NCBI GenBank assembly: GCA_009664345.1 | Contig: CP043547.1 | Span: 5,360,709 to 5,424,708 of the forward strand | Direction: 5' to 3' | Source of the DNA: Planctomycetales bacterium 10988 | Lineage (GTDB): Bacteria; Planctomycetota; Planctomycetia; Pirellulales; Pb10988 | DNA length: 64,000 nt | Part shown: piece after piece, positions 53,755 through 63,662 of the stretch | Layout of the letters: each line of letters opens with the position of its first letter | Position numbering within the stretch: the stretch's first letter is position 1 | Program-made: the position numbers and the translations under genes | Notes under the pieces: generated by a model | What the model saw: only the letters and a program-made list of their open reading frames with translations | Database searches by the model: none | What the model was told of the DNA's origin: nothing

Positions 53755-55191
53755 ATGACCGAGGCTGCCAACGATCAATATCAAAACCCCCTCATCGAAC
53801 GCTACGCATCCAAAGAGATGTCCTCTCTGTGGAGTCCACAACGTAAGTTCAGCACCTGGCGGAAGTTATGGGTGGCCCTGGCCGAGTCCGAGGCCGAACT
53901 CGGGCTGAAGATTGGGCAGAATCAAATTGATGCCATGAAGGCGAACATCGAGAACATCGATTTTGAGGCAGCCGCTCGGCATGAAAAAGAGAAGCGGCAT
54001 GACGTCATGGCCCATGTCGAAACCTTCGGCGAAGCCTGCCCGGAAGCCAAAGGGATTATCCACCTCGGAGCGACCAGTTGTTTTGTTACGGACAACACCG
54101 ACCTCATTTTGCTTAAAGAAGGCTTGCAAATGCTGGTCGGGCGTCTCGCTGCCGTGATCGACCGGCTGGCGGATTTTGCCCTGCGTTACAAAGATTTGCC
54201 CTGCCTGGGCTTCACCCATTTGCAACCTGCTCAGCCGACCACCGTCGGAAAGCGTGCCTCTCTCTGGCTTTATGATTTCATCATGGACCTGGAAGAGATG
54301 GAATATCGGCTGGCGAAGCTGAAATGTCGCGGGGTCAAAGGAACCACCGGAACCCAGGCGAGTTTCTTGCGGCTCTTCCATGGCGATGCGGAAAAAGTCG
54401 AACAGCTTGATCAATTGGTCGCCCGAAAGCTCGGGTTCGCGGAAAGTTTTCCAGTCACCGGTCAGACTTATTCCCGCAAGATCGATAGTCAGATCATGGA
54501 AGTCCTCTCCGGCGTCGCCCAGTCCGCACACAAGATGGGCAATGACATCCGTATCTTGCAAAGCCGGAACGAGTTGGAAGAACCCTTTGAAATCAAACAA
54601 GTGGGGTCTTCCGCGATGGCTTACAAACGCAATCCGATGCGTTCGGAACGGGTTTGCTCTTTGGCCCGCTTCGTGATGAGTCTTCCGCAAAACACTGCTG
54701 CCACCATCGCGACGCAATGGATGGAGCGCACCCTCGATGATAGTGCCAATCGCCGCCTCGTTTTGCCGCAAGGCTTCCTGGCTCTCGATGCGATCCTGAT
54801 GATTTGCCAAAACATTGCCAGCGGCTTGGTCGTTTATCCCCAAGTGATTACCAAACATCTCGAAGAACAAATGCCTTTCATGGCCACCGAAAACTTCCTC
54901 ATGGCCGCAGTCGAAGCCGGAGGAGATCGGCAAGCCTTGCACGAAACGATTCGTGAACAGAGTTTGGCGGCTGCCGATAAGATGAAACACACCGGAAGCC
55001 CCAACGATTTGATCGAGCGGCTGCAGGCGGAACCGGCTTTTTGGGGAATTGATTTCATTGGCGAGATGGCCCCGGAACGCTTTATTGGGCGTGCCCCTGA
55101 GCAAGTGGTCGCCTTGGTTGAGAAATATGTGGAACCGATTCGAGCCCGGTATCCCGATGCGACCGCCGAACCGATTGAACTCCGCGTTTAG
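53755..55191 (+). CDS. purB: Adenylosuccinate lyase
   Basis: The protein has 478 residues and catalyses two fumarate-releasing steps: SAICAR to AICAR in purine synthesis and adenylosuccinate to AMP. The superfamily signature is present as [14 protein letters not shown] (near 287-300; the common form has Pro for the second Ala). Other landmarks are [47 protein letters not shown], and LPFMATEN-like [10 protein letters not shown]. The length and wording of these blocks resemble the vertebrate-type ADSL (about 480 residues) more than the 430-residue Bacillus type, from memory of those sequences. It is preceded by a terminator, so it has its own promoter. Confidence 0.95.
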   Translation: MTEAANDQYQNPLIERYASKEMSSLWSPQRKFSTWRKLWVALAESEAELGLKIGQNQIDAMKANIENIDFEAAARHEKEKRHDVMAHVETFGEACPEAKGIIHLGATSCFVTDNTDLILLKEGLQMLVGRLAAVIDRLADFALRYKDLPCLGFTHLQPAQPTTVGKRASLWLYDFIMDLEEMEYRLAKLKCRGVKGTTGTQASFLRLFHGDAEKVEQLDQLVARKLGFAESFPVTGQTYSRKIDSQIMEVLSGVAQSAHKMGNDIRILQSRNELEEPFEIKQVGSSAMAYKRNPMRSERVCSLARFVMSLPQNTAATIATQWMERTLDDSANRRLVLPQGFLALDAILMICQNIASGLVVYPQVITKHLEEQMPFMATENFLMAAVEAGGDRQALHETIREQSLAAADKMKHTGSPNDLIERLQAEPAFWGIDFIGEMAPERFIGRAPEQVVALVEKYVEPIRARYPDATAEPIELRV

Positions 55192-55788
55192 CCTGTTCTA
55201 TCCTCAGGATTCAACCAACGTTAAAGCGTTTCCTTTTTTCGTTGGGAAACTGAGAACATTTCTCTGAAACGCTTTGAACTTGCTTCGATTGCACGTTATG
55301 CTAAACACAGCAGGTATGATGCGGTTTCAAGGGAAGGCGACTTGCCGGAAAGTCGGCCCGATCTAGTCACTCGGCGTGCTCTGATGGCATTCCGTTTTGT
55401 TCCTAAGAACAGGGCACCTCAGCCAGGTTTCGATCTCTCGCTTCGGTCCCTCTTCACTTGAAATCTCTCTCTGCGATCACGTTTGAGACGATTCGGACTC
55501 TCTTGTATCCTCTCAAGTGCCCACACGCTTGATTTTACAAGAGGCCTTGGCGGATGGATTGCCTAGAACCAATTCAAAGCTTGATCAAATGCACGATCCT
55601 AGTTTTGAATCGGTCGAAAGAGCCAGAGGACAGCCGTATTCTTCAAAAGACAAGGACCTTGATTTGGGAACCTTCACCTTGGTTTTTGTCCTTTTTGTAG
55701 TCTCTTTTCCGACATTCGTCATATTCTCCTCCCTGAATCTGCCGTCAAGGTGTAAAGTAGGGCGGTTCCGCAGGACCATCAAACAGTC
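55192..55788. other. Long intergenic region between purB and the six-kinase gene
   Basis: These 597 bp carry a structured inverted repeat close to purB (55223-55275). An open frame at 55517-55792 overlaps the next start by 4 bp, but begins with GTG without a ribosome binding site and has unlikely composition; I do not call it a gene. No clear promoter. Confidence 0.4.
55223..55275 (+). other. Inverted repeat after purB
   Basis: AAAGCGTTTC (55223-55232) and GAAACGCTTT (55266-55275) are perfect 10-bp inverted arms; within the 33-nt loop TTTCC/GGAAA could form a competing hairpin with a T run between. May be a terminator variant or RNA element. Confidence 0.45.
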
Positions 55789-58700
55789 ATGAGTTCCACC
55801 CCTGAATTCCTATCTAATTTGCAAGCCAGCCAGTTGCTGAATCCACGGCAATGGGAGCAAGCGCGAGCGGTAGCCCAACGCGAACCTGATCCGGAAGTCG
55901 TCGCGGCCCGTCTTGTGGGACATGATTGGATCACCGGGTGGCAAGCATATCAACTCCTTGAAGGACGCACGAATTTTCGTGTCGGGGCGTACCAGCTGTG
56001 CAACCTGATTCAAGGAGATCAACCAAGCGTCTATCGCGTTCGTGATGCAAGTGGCGATTTCTTGATTTTAAAGACGGTTTCCAAACGGGCTCCGGAATAT
56101 CCCTACTGGAAGAAAGCTTGGGGCCGGGCCTGGCAGCAACGCGGCCTTTGGCGGCATCCTCACTTGGTCACTCTCAAGGATTTCCAAGAAGACGAGCAAT
56201 GGCTGTACCTGGTCGTCCGGGCAGTCGGCGGAGTTCCTCTCGGGCATTGGGTGCAAAAAGAAGGCCCGCTGGAAGTTCCCATCGCTTGCGAGATTCTCTC
56301 TCAAATTGGCCTCGCATTGCATCATCTGCATGGCCGTGGCGAAATCTATGGGCGTTTAAGTCCCGCCAAAGTCATGCTCCGTCGGGATGAAAAGAACAAT
56401 CAACTCATGGCGACTCTGTTGGATTCCGGCCTGAGTTTGCCTTCGGCGGAAGAACGACAACTCGTGATGACCGAAGAGGAGGCCCCTAGCTGTTGGCCGT
56501 ATCTCCCGCCGGAAATCACCGGAGGAAAGCCCGACGCTCAAGCGACCCCGAGTGTGGATATTTATGGACTAGGAGGCTTGCTTTACTTCTCGCTTACTGG
56601 AAAGCCTCTCTATCCTGGACCTCCTTCGGCCATCACCCGTCAACAAGAAGATTCGCTTCCTTCTTTAGCTGCCGCAGGGGTTCGTCAAGGGGCCGAACTT
56701 GATCCAGTACTGATGAAGTTATTGGCGGCCTTTCCGACCCACCGCTTTCAAACTGTGCCGGAAGTGATTCAAAAAATATCTCCCTTTCAGGTGGAATTTG
56801 CCTCCGCGGACGCTTCCGCGATTTTACCTCCTGAAGGTTCACAACGGGCTCCGAATCCCCACGAGTCTCCGCAGGCCTATAGTAATGGAATGCCGCCCAT
56901 TGAAGGGAGTGCGGCGAATCCCCCGGAAAACACCTACGATCCCGAGTTGACCAACTTGCGGGTGGAAGGTTTCCCGGAAGCCCCCTTCGACGCCGATGCG
57001 TTACTGCAAGAAGGGTTCGAACTTGGTTCCTCCCTTTCGGCAACCGAAGTCGAATCGAAACTCCGCGGCTTACAAGCAAAGCAAGAATCAACTCCGGAAA
57101 ATTCCGCAACGAAACTCTCGGAGCCAGCCGCCAAACCCGTCGAGCCGATCGAGGAGCGACCGACGGAATTGCAACAAGCTCCGGAAGTTTCACAAGAACA
57201 GACTTCGATCCCCTCCGATGTTGCGGAACCGCCGACAGATTCGACTTTTGAAACCGAGCCCACGGCCAAAAATCTCGATCCATCGGCCCCTCCCAGTCAG
57301 ACTTCTTTGCCATCCCTTTCATCGGGAAGTGTGCCGGATTTAAGCGATGCTTCTGAAAAGAACTCGCAGCCCTCTTCCACCGCTGATACAGAGGAGGAAG
57401 AAGTCCCTGAAACAGGTGATGCCGGCGAGAAGTCAGGGGAAACCCTTTACGATCCGGGCCGAGCCGAAGTCCTTGCCAGCCGCACACCCGCCCAGCCCGC
57501 AGAAGATTCCGAGAGCGAAGAATCGGGCAATGAGGTCTGGGCAGAGGAAGAAGAACCTGTCTCGGTGACGACGCCTGGTCATTCTTCTTCGTTGACGAAA
57601 CCCCCGGAACCGCCCTTCGCGCAGCTTGAGGTCCGCCGATTTTTTGCCAATCTTACGGCAGCACAAATTCTTCCCGCCCGTGAACTAGAACGCTTGAAGT
57701 TGGACCTGCTCGATTGTCCTTCGGTGAAAGAAGCCATCAACCTCGTTTCTAAAGCGGGATTTTTAACGGAATGGCAAGGCGAGCAATTACTTGATGGCGA
57801 GATCGATTTTCGCTGGGGCAATTATCTACTGACGGGAATCTATCGAGAAGATCACCTGATCCGCATCTATGAAGCCCGCGACCCTGTCGATCGCCCGGTC
57901 TTGCTGAAAGTCTTGCAGCCAGGCATCGCCGATCCGGAAGATCATCAAGGCCGCTTGGAACGCGAAGGCCGCTTGGGCACGATTCTTCAACACCCCGGCA
58001 TCTTGCGAGCTACCCGTTATGGAACGGAAAATCGCGGCTTTTATTTAGAGCTGGAAGCGTTCCCCACCGGGCGTCCGCTGGAATCTTTCCTGGAAAACGA
58101 AAAGCCACTTCCGATTTGGTGGGCCTGTGCGGTTGCACTGAAAGCCGCCGAAGCATTGCAATATTTAGAGGAAAACGGCCTCGTTCATCGCAACATCGGT
58201 CCCCATTCGCTGCTGGTTACCCCTCCGGAGATGTCCGGCGATCCCACCGTCAAAATGCACCGTCTGGGATTCAGTGATACCGAACGAAAGGAACTCAAAG
58301 GAGAAGCGATCACCCGAACCGATGAGATTCTCGGTTCCCCAGATCATGTTTCTCCGGAGCAATTGGAGAACACTCGGCTTGCCGACATTCGTTCGGATAT
58401 CTACAGCTTGGGCTGTTTACTCTTTCAAATGATCGGCGGAGCGGTTCCTTTCGATGGGACAAGCCCGCTGGAACGGATGTATGCCCGGCAACGCGAGGAG
58501 GCCCCTGATATCCGTTGGCTGCGAGCGGAAGTTCCTGGCACCTTGGAAACCGTCCTCGCCCGCATGTTGGCACGCAAACCGGATGATCGCTTTCAAAATC
58601 CCAAGGAACTGATCACCGCCTTGGCTCCCTTCGCCACCGAGCATGACTTCAGTAGCTGGCGACAATATTCGGTCGAGTTCGAAGAATATCTCCAAAAGTT

Positions 58701-61700
58701 GCTCGATACCCAAATCCTCAGTTCCGAACAGCTCAACCGAGCACGTCGGGAGGTGAAGGAAACCAAGAATGCCCCACCTTTTCGTCAACAGCTCGTTCAG
58801 CTTGGTTTTCTCTCCGCTTGGCAAGTGGAACAGCTTGAAATGGGGCGGACGAATTTCCAAGTCTCTCGCTATCGAGTCTTGGATTGCTTGACGGATAATT
58901 CTCGTGGCCAACTCTATCGAGCCGATGATCAATATGGGCGAAAGACGGCCCTCAAGTGCTATCCTCCGCCGATTGTGGTCGACCTGAATCAAATACAACC
59001 CTATCTTCCTGGCGGAGGAAAATCCGAAGCCGCCCGCCATGCCCACCTCGTTCTCTTGCGGGATGCCGGGACCTATCGAAGCGAGCCATTTGAGCCGATT
59101 TCTAGTTGGCGATTGAACGAAGCCCCAGCCCAGGCCCAAACGTCTTATCTTGCGATGGAATACCTGCGCGGGCATGACTTGGCAAACTGGATGCAAGAGC
59201 TGGGCCGCATGCCAGTTCCCTGGGCCTGTGAAGTCATGCGACAAGTCGCGTTGGCCCTGGATCATCTAGAACGGCATGGCGAATCCCATGGTGATCTCTC
59301 GATGCGTCGAATTTTGGTCGCCGAACAAGAAATCGGACAGCCACCGCTGGTGAAAATCCTCGGCTTCGGGTATTGGAACCTTGTTTCCCATCCGCAAGAA
59401 GAACTTGAAAATTCTGAATATGCCTCGCTGCAATCCAATGCCAATTACGCAGCCCCCGAGATTTGGGACGCCGCCTCGCGAGGAATGCAACATCAATCGA
59501 TCAGTGCGGACCTGTACAGCCTAGGGGTCCTCCTTTTCCAACTGATTTCCGGCAAATTTCCCTATCAAGGAGAGTCCGCACTCGGAAGGGCGACCGCTCG
59601 CGAAAGGTATTATCCCCGGACGTTTTCCGAGTTAAAGGTTCACGTTCCCGATCCTTTGCAAACGCTTGTCTCTCAGCTCATTGAGAAAGATTCCACCAAA
59701 CGCATTCGTTCCCCACGCGAAGTCGCCGAGGCTTTGGAAGAATTTTCGCAAGGTTGGAAACAATCGACCGAAGAACACGCGGCCCAGCGGAGCAATCGCG
59801 AAGTTCCCGATACGCTGGAAGATTTCTTTGAAGTCTTACGCAAAAGCGATCTCTTCTCCCCCGAAGAACTTGCCCGCGCACAGCGACAAACCGAGCGAGC
59901 GACCAATCCACAAGAAGCGGCCCAAATTCTAGTCGAACGGGAATGGCTTACTTGGTGGCAAGCCCGCCGCCTTTTGGCTGGCCGTTATCAATTGATCGTT
60001 TCCAAATATGTGTTGCTTTCGCGAATCAGCCGCACCTCGACCGGGACGATCTTCCGTGCCCGCGATCCTTTGGGAAGAATCCTCGCTATCAAGGTTCTGT
60101 CCTCCGTTTCGAAACAAAACGACGAACTGCTGGAACGCTTCCGTCGAGAAGGCCGGGTGGCCGCTACGCTGAATCATCCGCATCTCGCCGCGGTTTACGA
60201 TGCCGGCGAGGAAGATCAGCAAGTCTATCTCGTGATGGAATACGTCGAAGGACGGAACCTCAAAGAATGGATCGATGAAAGCGGAACGCTGCCGATCGGC
60301 TGGAGTTGTGAATGCATTCGCCAAGCGGCGGTCGGCTTGCAACATGCTTTTGAACATGGCGTCGTTCACCGGAATATTCGTCCTGAAAATATCATGGTCG
60401 GCAAAGGCGACTTGCAGGTTCCTCCCCAAGTCAAGATTCATGAACTGGGTCTTGCCAAAGTGATGAATCCCGATCTCAGCGGTTCGACGCTCACCCAGGC
60501 TGGGGAAATTCTCGGCGATCTCGACTACATGGCCCCTGAACAAGCGGAAAACCCTTCGCAAGTCGATGTCCGCGCGGACCTGTATGCTCTCGGTTGTATC
60601 CTGTATCAAATGCTCTTAGGACGGCTTCCGTTTGTGGGATTGAGCGAGATGGAAAAACTCGCCGCCCGCAAAACGCAATCCCCCCCTTCCTTGAAAGAGA
60701 ATCGTAGCGACGTTCCGGAGAAGCTGGAAGAGATCATCTTCAAGCTCATCTCCGCTGATCCCGAGAAGCGATATCAAAAGCCGGAAGACTTGGCCGAGGC
60801 ATTGGCTCCGTTTGCCCTACAAAAGATGCTGGGCAAGGAGTCCGCGGCCAATACCGCCGAGACTTCGCCCTTCCAAAGTCTCACCATTGAAGGGCTTTGC
60901 TCGACGCTCGATCATTACAACTTGATGACGCCGGAAGACCTCTTCAAACTCAAGCAGGCACTTGCCGAGGAAGACAATCCCGACCCGCATTCGGTAATCG
61001 GCCAGCTTGTGCAAGAAGGCCAACTGACCGGCTGGCAGCAAATGCAGCTGATCACCGGGAATCACGAGTTTTATCTTGGCAAATACAAACTCCTGGAGTT
61101 GATCGGCAAAGGGGCCAGCGGCTCGGTTTATAAAGGTTCCGACCAAAAAGAGAATCTGTATGCTCTCAAGGTCCTTTCCCAGGAACAGGAGCAAGAGGAA
61201 GAGACGATCGCCCGCTTCCATCGCGAGGCCCGTTTGGCTTCGGTCCTTTCCCATCCGAATATCGTTTCGACCAATGCCGCTGCCCGCGTCGGAGGCCGAC
61301 TCTGCTTGGTGATGGAATTCGTTCCGGGCCGCGACTTGACTTACTGGATCGATCACTATCACAAACGAGGCCAACGCTTGCCGATCGGTTGGAGTTGCGA
61401 ATGTGTCCGCCAAGCCGCGCTCGGCTTGCAACATGCCTACGAACGGGGAGTCGTTCACCGCGATATTAAACCGAGTAACATGCTTGTTCTTGGGGAAGGT
61501 CCCCTGCAGCCTCCGGTAATCAAGATCCTCGACATGGGCGTGGGAAGTGCCGTGCGAGAGGACTTGAAAGGGGCGACGATTACCCGAGCCGGTGAACTGC
61601 TGGGAACGCCGGACTATATGGCTCCCGAGCAAGTTTATAGCCCTCAAAGTGCGGATATCCGAGCAGATATTTATAGCCTCGGATGCACGCTCTTCCACCT

Positions 61701-63567
61701 ACTGGTCGATCGAGTTCCCTATCCGGTCGAGCGAGGAAGTGCCATCGCCAAGCTTACGATTCGGTTGAAAGAGGATGCTCCACCGATTCGCCAATTCCGC
61801 CGAGATATCCCGGAGGATTTGGAAAGGTTAGTGGCCAAGCTTCTTGATCGTGAACCGCAAAACCGGCCACAAACCCCGATGGAAGTGGTGCGGTTGATCG
61901 AGCCATTCGCGGCGGCTTTGGCTGAAGAACTTCAGCGACCTGGCTCGTCCTTTACGCTGGGGGCACAACTTGCTCATGCTGAAAAATACGAATCGGAGAT
62001 GAGCGAACTCCAACGCTTGACCGAACGCCGGAACTTGGAAGAACCCCCGCAATCGGAACAGGTCGAGTTGGATATGTCCGATGAGGATGAAGAACGAGGC
62101 CACATTCCGCTCACCGACGATGAACCCACGCCGGCTTCGGAAGAGTTCGTCGATGAAGAAATCTCTTTCGATTATCATGTCAAAGAGAACGCCCCTACTT
62201 ATGGTCGCGGGGCTCCGGTTTCTGCTCCGATTCAAGAGGCGGAAGAACCTTTTGAATTTGAAGAAGACCCCTCGAGCCTCCGAGGGCGTACTTATCACGA
62301 ACACGAAGAAGCCCACGAACAGGAAAACGAAGGCGTCTTCTTTGCTTCTCCGGAAGTAGAAAACTACATGGTCACCCTGGAGCGGAGCCAGTTGTTGGAT
62401 GAGGAGTATTTCTCCCAACTCTTGGAAGAAGCCCAAGGGATGAACAATGCCCGCGAGGTCGCCCGGCGTGGGGTCCAGTTGGATTTGATAACCCCTTGGC
62501 AGGCCCGGCAGATTCTCGAAGGTCGCACCGATTTCTTCATTACCAGCTATTTCTTGCTCGATGTCATTGGTCGCGGGGCGACCGGTACGGTTTATCAAGC
62601 GGTCAGTCCGACCAATGAGATCGTGGCTTTGAAGGTCTTGGCTCCGGAACTCTTGCGAAATCGAGATGCCGTTGCCCGATTCGAACGGGAAATGCGAGTC
62701 GCCGCCGCTTTGGATCATCCCCACATTGTCCGTGCCTTGGATGCGAGCCATTCCAACGAATCCCCTTTCTTGGCGATGGAGTTCATCGACGGGGTCGATC
62801 TCAAAACTTGGCTAGCGCAGCAAGGTCCACTCCCTGTCCATTGGGCTTGCGAATCCATCCGGCAAGCCGCTTGGGGGTTGCAACATGCTCATGAGCAAGG
62901 GATTATTCACCGGGATGTCAAACCGAGCAATTTGCTGGTCATTCAGCCCGATTTGCGTACCGATCCTTACATCAAAATTTCCGATCTAGGCTTTGCCAAT
63001 GCGGCGAGTCTCGATATGCGAAAGAATCGTTTGACGCAAGAGAATCAACTTCTCGGCACGCCGGACTACATGTCTCCGGAGCAGGCCCGCAATCCGGCGG
63101 ATGTCGATATCCGTTCCGATATCTATAGCCTCGGCTGTACCCTTCATCGGCTACTGACGAACCGTCCGCTCTTCCCTGGAAATACTCCTACCGAAAAGCT
63201 CAATGCCCGTTGCCGAGATGAGGCCCCTTCGATTCATTCCATGCGGGCCGATGTGCCGGAAGAAGTAAATATGATTCTTCAAGGGATGTTGAAGCAAAAT
63301 CCCGACGAACGGTTCCAAACACCGCAAGAAGTCGCGGAAGCCTTGGAAGATTATCTTCATGGAGTCGAAATCCGCTCGTTGCCCCGCTCCGTGCGGAAAC
63401 AAAAGAAACGCAAGTCCTCCGCACTGACGATCGTTCCCCCGCTAGCTTCGACCTTAATAACTCTCCTCGTGGCCGCTTTTTTATTCTCTTCTTCGCCCTT
63501 GCAAGCTGTCCTGGTCGTGATGATGGGCATCGTTTTCAGTATCTTCTGGCTGATGCTACGAAAGTAA
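55789..63567 (+). CDS. Six-kinase-domain membrane protein (four pseudokinases, two canonical kinases)
   Basis: The protein has 2592 residues. Six times it repeats the plan of the 523-residue kinase at 32327: a helical module of about 60 residues with WQxxxLL-G, then a kinase-like domain. Kinase domains begin near 63, 673, 1024, 1400, 1761 and 2248. The ATP lysine is kept in all. The catalytic loop reads IYGRLSPAK (1), HRNIGPHS (2), HGDLSMRR (3), HRNIRPEN (4), HRDIKPSN (5) and HRDVKPSN (6); Gly-loops are intact only in 5 and 6, and the DFG position is DMG and DLG there. So domains 1-4 are probably inactive and 5-6 active. Long Pro/Glu linkers lie at about 340-610 and 2040-2185. Two membrane segments end the protein (about 2545-2590). 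Confidence 0.88.
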   Translation: MSSTPEFLSNLQASQLLNPRQWEQARAVAQREPDPEVVAARLVGHDWITGWQAYQLLEGRTNFRVGAYQLCNLIQGDQPSVYRVRDASGDFLILKTVSKRAPEYPYWKKAWGRAWQQRGLWRHPHLVTLKDFQEDEQWLYLVVRAVGGVPLGHWVQKEGPLEVPIACEILSQIGLALHHLHGRGEIYGRLSPAKVMLRRDEKNNQLMATLLDSGLSLPSAEERQLVMTEEEAPSCWPYLPPEITGGKPDAQATPSVDIYGLGGLLYFSLTGKPLYPGPPSAITRQQEDSLPSLAAAGVRQGAELDPVLMKLLAAFPTHRFQTVPEVIQKISPFQVEFASADASAILPPEGSQRAPNPHESPQAYSNGMPPIEGSAANPPENTYDPELTNLRVEGFPEAPFDADALLQEGFELGSSLSATEVESKLRGLQAKQESTPENSATKLSEPAAKPVEPIEERPTELQQAPEVSQEQTSIPSDVAEPPTDSTFETEPTAKNLDPSAPPSQTSLPSLSSGSVPDLSDASEKNSQPSSTADTEEEEVPETGDAGEKSGETLYDPGRAEVLASRTPAQPAEDSESEESGNEVWAEEEEPVSVTTPGHSSSLTKPPEPPFAQLEVRRFFANLTAAQILPARELERLKLDLLDCPSVKEAINLVSKAGFLTEWQGEQLLDGEIDFRWGNYLLTGIYREDHLIRIYEARDPVDRPVLLKVLQPGIADPEDHQGRLEREGRLGTILQHPGILRATRYGTENRGFYLELEAFPTGRPLESFLENEKPLPIWWACAVALKAAEALQYLEENGLVHRNIGPHSLLVTPPEMSGDPTVKMHRLGFSDTERKELKGEAITRTDEILGSPDHVSPEQLENTRLADIRSDIYSLGCLLFQMIGGAVPFDGTSPLERMYARQREEAPDIRWLRAEVPGTLETVLARMLARKPDDRFQNPKELITALAPFATEHDFSSWRQYSVEFEEYLQKLLDTQILSSEQLNRARREVKETKNAPPFRQQLVQLGFLSAWQVEQLEMGRTNFQVSRYRVLDCLTDNSRGQLYRADDQYGRKTALKCYPPPIVVDLNQIQPYLPGGGKSEAARHAHLVLLRDAGTYRSEPFEPISSWRLNEAPAQAQTSYLAMEYLRGHDLANWMQELGRMPVPWACEVMRQVALALDHLERHGESHGDLSMRRILVAEQEIGQPPLVKILGFGYWNLVSHPQEELENSEYASLQSNANYAAPEIWDAASRGMQHQSISADLYSLGVLLFQLISGKFPYQGESALGRATARERYYPRTFSELKVHVPDPLQTLVSQLIEKDSTKRIRSPREVAEALEEFSQGWKQSTEEHAAQRSNREVPDTLEDFFEVLRKSDLFSPEELARAQRQTERATNPQEAAQILVEREWLTWWQARRLLAGRYQLIVSKYVLLSRISRTSTGTIFRARDPLGRILAIKVLSSVSKQNDELLERFRREGRVAATLNHPHLAAVYDAGEEDQQVYLVMEYVEGRNLKEWIDESGTLPIGWSCECIRQAAVGLQHAFEHGVVHRNIRPENIMVGKGDLQVPPQVKIHELGLAKVMNPDLSGSTLTQAGEILGDLDYMAPEQAENPSQVDVRADLYALGCILYQMLLGRLPFVGLSEMEKLAARKTQSPPSLKENRSDVPEKLEEIIFKLISADPEKRYQKPEDLAEALAPFALQKMLGKESAANTAETSPFQSLTIEGLCSTLDHYNLMTPEDLFKLKQALAEEDNPDPHSVIGQLVQEGQLTGWQQMQLITGNHEFYLGKYKLLELIGKGASGSVYKGSDQKENLYALKVLSQEQEQEEETIARFHREARLASVLSHPNIVSTNAAARVGGRLCLVMEFVPGRDLTYWIDHYHKRGQRLPIGWSCECVRQAALGLQHAYERGVVHRDIKPSNMLVLGEGPLQPPVIKILDMGVGSAVREDLKGATITRAGELLGTPDYMAPEQVYSPQSADIRADIYSLGCTLFHLLVDRVPYPVERGSAIAKLTIRLKEDAPPIRQFRRDIPEDLERLVAKLLDREPQNRPQTPMEVVRLIEPFAAALAEELQRPGSSFTLGAQLAHAEKYESEMSELQRLTERRNLEEPPQSEQVELDMSDEDEERGHIPLTDDEPTPASEEFVDEEISFDYHVKENAPTYGRGAPVSAPIQEAEEPFEFEEDPSSLRGRTYHEHEEAHEQENEGVFFASPEVENYMVTLERSQLLDEEYFSQLLEEAQGMNNAREVARRGVQLDLITPWQARQILEGRTDFFITSYFLLDVIGRGATGTVYQAVSPTNEIVALKVLAPELLRNRDAVARFEREMRVAAALDHPHIVRALDASHSNESPFLAMEFIDGVDLKTWLAQQGPLPVHWACESIRQAAWGLQHAHEQGIIHRDVKPSNLLVIQPDLRTDPYIKISDLGFANAASLDMRKNRLTQENQLLGTPDYMSPEQARNPADVDIRSDIYSLGCTLHRLLTNRPLFPGNTPTEKLNARCRDEAPSIHSMRADVPEEVNMILQGMLKQNPDERFQTPQEVAEALEDYLHGVEIRSLPRSVRKQKKRKSSALTIVPPLASTLITLLVAAFLFSSSPLQAVLVVMMGIVFSIFWLMLRK

Positions 63568-63598
63568 GCGACTCGAAAGGAACTCCGAAGAGCGCATG

Positions 63599-63636
63599 AA
63601 AAAACCCAGCCGAACGAAGCTGGGTTTATTTTTTTG
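63599..63636. terminator. Bidirectional intrinsic terminator
   Basis: AAACCCAGC and GCTGGGTTT form a perfect 9-bp stem with an 8-nt loop, with an A run before and a T run after. It can end both the kinase transcript and the convergent minus-strand gene. Confidence 0.92.
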
Positions 63637-63662
63637 GTGCTGAATACTCGACGAATACCGCT

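Noticed and set aside
53866-55104. Antisense open frame of about 410 codons opposite purB
   Set aside because: Sense strand is a complete purB; the antisense product has no features.
55517-55792. 91-codon ORF overlapping the start of the six-kinase gene
   Set aside because: GTG start without ribosome binding site, unlikely composition, no family; the overlap alone is not enough.
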